This document shows positions 60,351 through 64,000 of a stretch of 64,000 nt of DNA, piece after piece. Both the position numbers and the translations under genes were made by a program. Location: positions 1-64,000 of the forward strand of contig CALFMO010000058.1 in NCBI GenBank assembly GCA_937879855.1, written 5' to 3'. This DNA is from an uncultured Acidobacteriaceae bacterium. Its GTDB lineage: Bacteria; Acidobacteriota; Terriglobia; Terriglobales; Acidobacteriaceae. Positions within the stretch are counted from its first letter, which is position 1. Every line of letters starts with the position of its first letter. Under the pieces are notes generated by a model. That model searched no databases, had not been told where the DNA came from, and saw only the letters and a program-made list of their open reading frames with translations.

Positions 60351-61829
60351 ATGCAGAATTCGTACTCCCCAGACAGTCTTCGGCGCAGCTCGAGAGTGCC
60401 GGTCAACGTTCCAATTCTAGTTACGAGCATGGAACCGGGCTCCCGGTTCTCCGAAGTGTGCGAAACGATGGTGGTCAATGCGCATGGGTGCTCGATGCGT
60501 TCCCATGCGAAGTTGGACGCGGGAGTGGTCGTCCACTTTCACAGTAAAGACGGGCGCGAAACGACAGCCAAGGTGCTGTACTGCCAGCCGCTCAACTCGG
60601 CGCAGGAAGGATGGAGGCTGGCGGCGCGACTCGATCGGCCGGAAAATTTTTGGGGGTTAAAGACCTTTCCTCAGGATTGGGCGGCGTTGCCCGCACTGTC
60701 GGAACCGAGCCAGCAACCGCCCGCCGCAAGAGTGATCGCGAAGAACGCTCAGACCGTTAGCCCGCCGGCGGAGAAAATTCCGGCATCGCTGAAGACAATG
60801 CTGGACAGTCTGCGCGAGCAAGTGGCCGATGAGCGCTTGCGAGCCCTGGTGGCAGAAGCGGTCAAGCCGCTGCTTAGCCAAATAACAGAATTGCGCGAAC
60901 GATTGGCGCGCGCGGAGCAACCCCGAGAGCGCAGCAAGTTCGAAGTTTCGCTCTCGCATATACCCCCGGAGTTGCAGAATCAGTTAGAGCTGCGGTTGCG
61001 AAAAGAGTTAGGGCCGCGCGTTCTGGATGAAGCTCGGTCGCAGTCGGCGCAGGTACTCAGCGAAGCGAAGAACGCAATCACGCAGAGCACGTTGGAGAGT
61101 CACGCTGAGTTCCGGCAGAAGGTGTCGGAGGACTTCCGCGTGCTGCAGGAGCGGGTACAGGAAGTCTCTGCCGAAGTGGTGGGGAGTTTGCAGGATCATT
61201 CGCGCCGCCAAATGGGAGAGTTTCATCAGCATGTCGTAGATGCGGGCAACCGTTTAAAAGGACTCAGTGAAGAACTTCTCGAGGTTCAGCAGCGCACCTT
61301 GGAGGACGAGCACCATGTGCGTCGGTGCGAACTGGAGCAATTACAGGCCGTTGTGGCGTCAGCAGCGTCCAGGGTGCAGGCAGAGGTTGTCGATCTCTAT
61401 GGCCGAATCGCGAAGCTGGATGAATCCGTTCGTGGGCTGGAGTCGGGTCTAGATATAAGACTTTCGAAAATGGCCAGCAATACAGTAAGCGGTGCGCGCG
61501 CGCAACTGGAGAGTACCGTGGATGTAATTCTCGACCAACTCGGAACACGTAGCACCCAGAAGCTCCAGAGTCAGGTGGACCAAGCCGGCGCGAGGCTGGG
61601 AATCATCCAGAAGGAAATTGAGAAGGCGGTTTCCGAATCGATGCGGGTGCAGGCGGCGGGAATGCTCGAAGTGTTCGAACAACACCTGGATGAACTCGCG
61701 CGGAGGTCCGTGGAACGTTGCCGGAGCGCCCTCGCCAGCGGGCTGAATTCTCTGATGCGGAACCTGGGAGATCAATTCCAGTTGGAGCCGGCCTCGAACC
61801 AAGGTCGTGAGTATCAGCAATCGGAGTAA
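60351..61829 (+). CDS. PilZ-like domain protein with long coiled coil
   Basis: A 492-residue protein (ATG at 60309 would add 14 residues). Residues about 10-105 are a PilZ-like barrel with RxxxR (RRSSR), the variant VVNAHGC in place of (D/N)xSxxG, and the ending FWGLKTFPQDWA shared with the protein at 17249. After a Pro/Ala-rich linker, residues about 150-490 are almost entirely a charged helix with heptads (LRALVAEAVKPLLSQITELR, LEQLQAVVASAASRVQAEVV), predicted as a very long coiled coil and resembling apolipoprotein- or chemoreceptor-like rods. There is no signal or membrane helix. It might link a cyclic di-GMP signal to a filament or scaffold; this is inference. Confidence 0.78.
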   Translation: MQNSYSPDSLRRSSRVPVNVPILVTSMEPGSRFSEVCETMVVNAHGCSMRSHAKLDAGVVVHFHSKDGRETTAKVLYCQPLNSAQEGWRLAARLDRPENFWGLKTFPQDWAALPALSEPSQQPPAARVIAKNAQTVSPPAEKIPASLKTMLDSLREQVADERLRALVAEAVKPLLSQITELRERLARAEQPRERSKFEVSLSHIPPELQNQLELRLRKELGPRVLDEARSQSAQVLSEAKNAITQSTLESHAEFRQKVSEDFRVLQERVQEVSAEVVGSLQDHSRRQMGEFHQHVVDAGNRLKGLSEELLEVQQRTLEDEHHVRRCELEQLQAVVASAASRVQAEVVDLYGRIAKLDESVRGLESGLDIRLSKMASNTVSGARAQLESTVDVILDQLGTRSTQKLQSQVDQAGARLGIIQKEIEKAVSESMRVQAAGMLEVFEQHLDELARRSVERCRSALASGLNSLMRNLGDQFQLEPASNQGREYQQSE

Positions 61830-61927
61830 AGCATTAGACGGGGTCGAGGTGGCGCGAACGCCTCCAGAGTAAATTTAAGCAAAGGCGAGTTTCTCGAGCA
61901 GGCCCTGGCTTGCGACGGGAAACTCGC

Positions 61928-62149
61928 CTAACTATTTGGGACGGATCGTTTTCCAGGCAGGAACTCGGCATGCGAATCGGGCGAGATGGCAAGACGGCCG
62001 GTGCGACGCATGTTGGTCCAGTCATATCCAAACGCAGTGCCACATAGGAGGCAGACCTGGTAATCCTGGCCATGCAAACCGCTATGCGGCCAGGAGAATC
62101 GGTGAGGGCAGAGTCTGACAAAGAGGCGCTTCAAAAGATTGGATGACAT
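61928..62149 (-). CDS. Small zinc-binding-like protein
   Basis: A 73-residue protein with AAGGAG about ten bases before the ATG. It contains LCPHRFSWPHSGLHGQDYQV followed by CLLCGTAFGYDW, so a C..H...H...CxxC set that could bind zinc. The C-terminus (NMRRTGRLAISPD) is basic. It lies 18 bp after the PilZ-like gene at 62168 on the same strand, likely in an operon with it. The function is unknown. Confidence 0.65.
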   Translation of the reverse strand: MSSNLLKRLFVRLCPHRFSWPHSGLHGQDYQVCLLCGTAFGYDWTNMRRTGRLAISPDSHAEFLPGKRSVPNS

Positions 62150-62167
62150 ACTGATCTTGCTCCTTAA

Positions 62168-62737
62168 TTAAGACCGCAGTGGCCATGGCCTCAAATCCAT
62201 GTGCGAGGGACACGGCGGGGACAGCCGAGGCAGTTCTTCTTCATCATCAGTCAGCAGCGTAATTGCCACGTGAAGGGCTTCGATCTCCTTTTGTACCTTT
62301 CTTAGTTCTGCCTGCTTTCGACGCAGCCCGGCATAGAGTGTCTGTGGGTTGTATGAAGGGTGCACAGATGTTCTCAATTCCGTTGCGCCGCCGGGAACTG
62401 AACTGTGGACGAACCCTGATCGAACCATTGCCTCACTTTCCGGCGGAAGTTGCGTGAGGAATTCCAGTCCCAAAGACTCGCCAGTGCGATTGCGAACCAC
62501 CGCTTTGACCTGCGAGGGCACCGAGGTTGGAAACTGAAGCAGCATCAGATCGCCAGGATTAAGCGCGACAAGGGCCTGCAACGCCATACCTGCCCGGCTT
62601 ATGGCGCTTCCACGAGCAGGGATCGGGGTGGTTCGAACCTCGTTGACCGCGATGACGCGAACCGGCAGATCGACCTGGTAGCGCGGCCAGCGACGGGTGC
62701 CTTGGACCTGACTGATTTGTCCAGATCGTTGTTCCAT
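62168..62737 (-). CDS. PilZ-like domain protein with short C-terminal helix
   Basis: A 189-residue cytoplasmic protein. Residues about 13-110 form a PilZ-like barrel with RRWPRYQVDLPVRV (RxxxR) and ISRAGMALQA, where the usual leading Asp or Asn of (D/N)xSxxG is Ala, so cyclic di-GMP binding may be weak. Residues about 130-160 are a coiled-coil-like helix (LRRKQAELRKVQKEIEALHV). GGGGACAA precedes the ATG. It is followed by the small zinc-binding-like protein and is convergent with the PilZ-coiled-coil gene at 60351. Confidence 0.75.
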   Translation of the reverse strand: MEQRSGQISQVQGTRRWPRYQVDLPVRVIAVNEVRTTPIPARGSAISRAGMALQALVALNPGDLMLLQFPTSVPSQVKAVVRNRTGESLGLEFLTQLPPESEAMVRSGFVHSSVPGGATELRTSVHPSYNPQTLYAGLRRKQAELRKVQKEIEALHVAITLLTDDEEELPRLSPPCPSHMDLRPWPLRS

Positions 62738-63031
62738 TTGTCCCCACTTTCGCTTTTGCGCGAGACATGACTCGGCGCGTTCTTCTTCGGCCAGGTTAAA
62801 ATTTGCTTTCCGCGGTTGCTTCCAGGCAGGAAACTACCAGTGCGGAACTACGAAGTGGTGGGCAAAACGATTGTGACTCGGGTGGTAGATACTTTCAAAT
62901 TACTAAGGTGCAACATAGGAGGTTGGCGGCGCGGCTAGGCAGCGCAACCTAACTCGAGATCCGATCGGATTCCGCAGGTGCTTCAGTGACTGGAGACGGA
63001 AACAGAGATCTTCGAGAAATGTCCGAGGCCG

Positions 63032-63622
63032 CTATTCCGAGCCGCCAAAGCGGTAAACGATACTCGTGGTTAAACGCACGTCGTTTTGCCCCTGAATCGC
63101 GTTAGCCGCGTATCCATAAGTCGTGCGCTGGTAGTCGCCTTGGATGCGGATTGCAACCGGTCTGAAGAGGGCTCGTTCCACTCCTCCGCCAATTGCGAAC
63201 GAAGGGCGAGTTACCCATCCAGCAAGGTAGGTAGACCCACTCACTGGAACCGCGCTGTTGACCCGGCTGGCGCCGCCTAATCCTTCAATAAAAATATCAG
63301 AGTTCCTGAACACCGCCGGATAGAACACAGGACCGGCCATAAAGTCCATGACGCTGGCGCTGTGTCCCGTGTCGAGTACATTTCCGGTGCGCGCATAAAT
63401 GGAGTCCACCGTGACTGCCCAGCGCGAGCTGAACTTGACCAGACCGCTCGCGTCTATCCCGGTGAGGCCTACGCGTTGTGTTGGCATGGCAAGGCTGAAA
63501 TACGTGAAGCCGAGACTGGCCTCAAATGCGGGACCTGTAGCTCCGGCCGCCGCGCCGTTGAAACGAGATTGCGCCAGCAGCGGCGCAACGAACAGAAACA
63601 GGCACACAGTTATTTTTCGCAT
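63032..63622 (-). CDS. Outer-membrane beta-barrel protein
   Basis: A 196-residue protein with a Sec signal (MRKITVCLFLFVAPLLAQS). The mature part has alternating hydrophobic strands typical of a small eight-stranded barrel (FEASLGFTYFSLAM, WAVTVDSIYARTGNVL, VAIRIQGDYQRTTYGY, VRLTTSIVYRFGGSE). It resembles the OmpA/OmpW-like outer-membrane proteins common in acidobacteria. The function is unknown. It is transcribed alone. Confidence 0.75.
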   Translation of the reverse strand: MRKITVCLFLFVAPLLAQSRFNGAAAGATGPAFEASLGFTYFSLAMPTQRVGLTGIDASGLVKFSSRWAVTVDSIYARTGNVLDTGHSASVMDFMAGPVFYPAVFRNSDIFIEGLGGASRVNSAVPVSGSTYLAGWVTRPSFAIGGGVERALFRPVAIRIQGDYQRTTYGYAANAIQGQNDVRLTTSIVYRFGGSE

Positions 63623-63910
63623 TGGTCCCTACTTGTGGCTGAGCGCTCCACCTGTCGCAGCGATAATTGTGGTCGTAGCACTTAGTACGAAAATGTCTAT
63701 CCCCAGAAAGCCTACATCTTAGTTTTCTCTAATTTCAGGTTACGTAGGTCGCTTGTCCCTTTAGAGGGTATCGGGAAAATTGCATGACGCAGGTAATCCC
63801 CCCCGCAAAATAAAGCACGCCGCACCCTCTCGAAGACGCGGCATCGCTGTCCGATGTCATTTGCCTTCAGCCATCCGCGGGAAATCGTCTAAAGAAGTTC
63901 TTGTCCGGGA

Positions 63911-63947
<37 letters not shown>

Positions 63948-64000
63948 TTCTTTTCAGGTCCAGCCCAGAGACATGGGTTACAGAATGTACCGGTCACATG

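Overview
The window looks like a chromosome segment of an acidobacterium (Terriglobia type). The basis is the mix of families: an Oar-like TonB-dependent receptor with an N-terminal carboxypeptidase-regulatory-like domain, an ASPIC/UnbV (CRTAC1-like) protein beside a long TPR protein, a winged-helix/TPR sensor, WD40-like propeller remnants, PilZ/GGDEF genes and many small zinc-ribbon proteins. This assignment rests on gene content only. No rRNA or complete tRNA is present.

Left part (1-24.5 kb): mostly signalling and accessory genes. It holds a winged-helix/TPR one-component sensor, a response regulator-GGDEF protein, an orphan HisKA-like mini-protein, a complete divalent-metal RND efflux operon (czcC-czcB-czcA order on the minus strand), a membrane PAS-LuxR regulator, a MASE1-PAS-GAF-GGDEF cyclase, a PilZ protein, a lone receiver, a PAS-HTH regulator, and a translationally coupled MHYT histidine kinase/FixJ-type regulator pair. 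Between them lie several gene remnants: an ECF sigma factor, IS66 transposase, a winged-helix/TPR sensor paralogue, Dps and a WD40-like propeller. A diverged direct repeat of about 130 bp sits at 2.9 and 5.4 kb. A SYLF lipid-binding protein and small zinc-binding proteins close this part.

Middle (24.5-28.4 kb): a 2-oxoacid:ferredoxin oxidoreductase operon (CBS protein, fused gamma-alpha subunit, beta subunit), then about 700 bp of small or decayed coding sequence.

Galactoside locus (28.4-57.9 kb): a large carbohydrate-utilisation region with a GH27 alpha-galactosidase carrying two CBM6/35-like modules, a divergent Tat-exported six-hairpin glycosidase-like protein, TPR and ASPIC/UnbV secreted proteins, a TonB receptor, a GH36 alpha-galactosidase, an aldose-epimerase-like gene with a frameshift, a second TPR protein, a GH30 endo-beta-1,6-galactanase-like enzyme, a LacI-family regulator, a Tat-exported GH2 beta-galactosidase, a DUF5107-TPR protein, an MFS sugar porter and galactokinase. 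Seven copies or near-copies of a 14-bp LacI-type palindrome (consensus CGTGTACGTACACG) lie upstream of GH27/the divergent glycosidase, the TonB receptor, lacI itself, GH2 and galK, four of the five groups having a recognisable promoter. The simplest reading is one local regulon: galactan or galactoside polymers are bound and cut outside the cytoplasm, oligomers enter through the TonB receptor, galactose enters through the MFS porter, and GalK phosphorylates it. galT and galE are not in the window.

Right part (58-64 kb): a di-haem oxidoreductase, two PilZ-type proteins (one with a very long coiled coil), a small zinc-binding protein, an outer-membrane barrel protein and, at the edge, the 3' end of a proline-type tRNA without its 5' half, which may mark an integration boundary.
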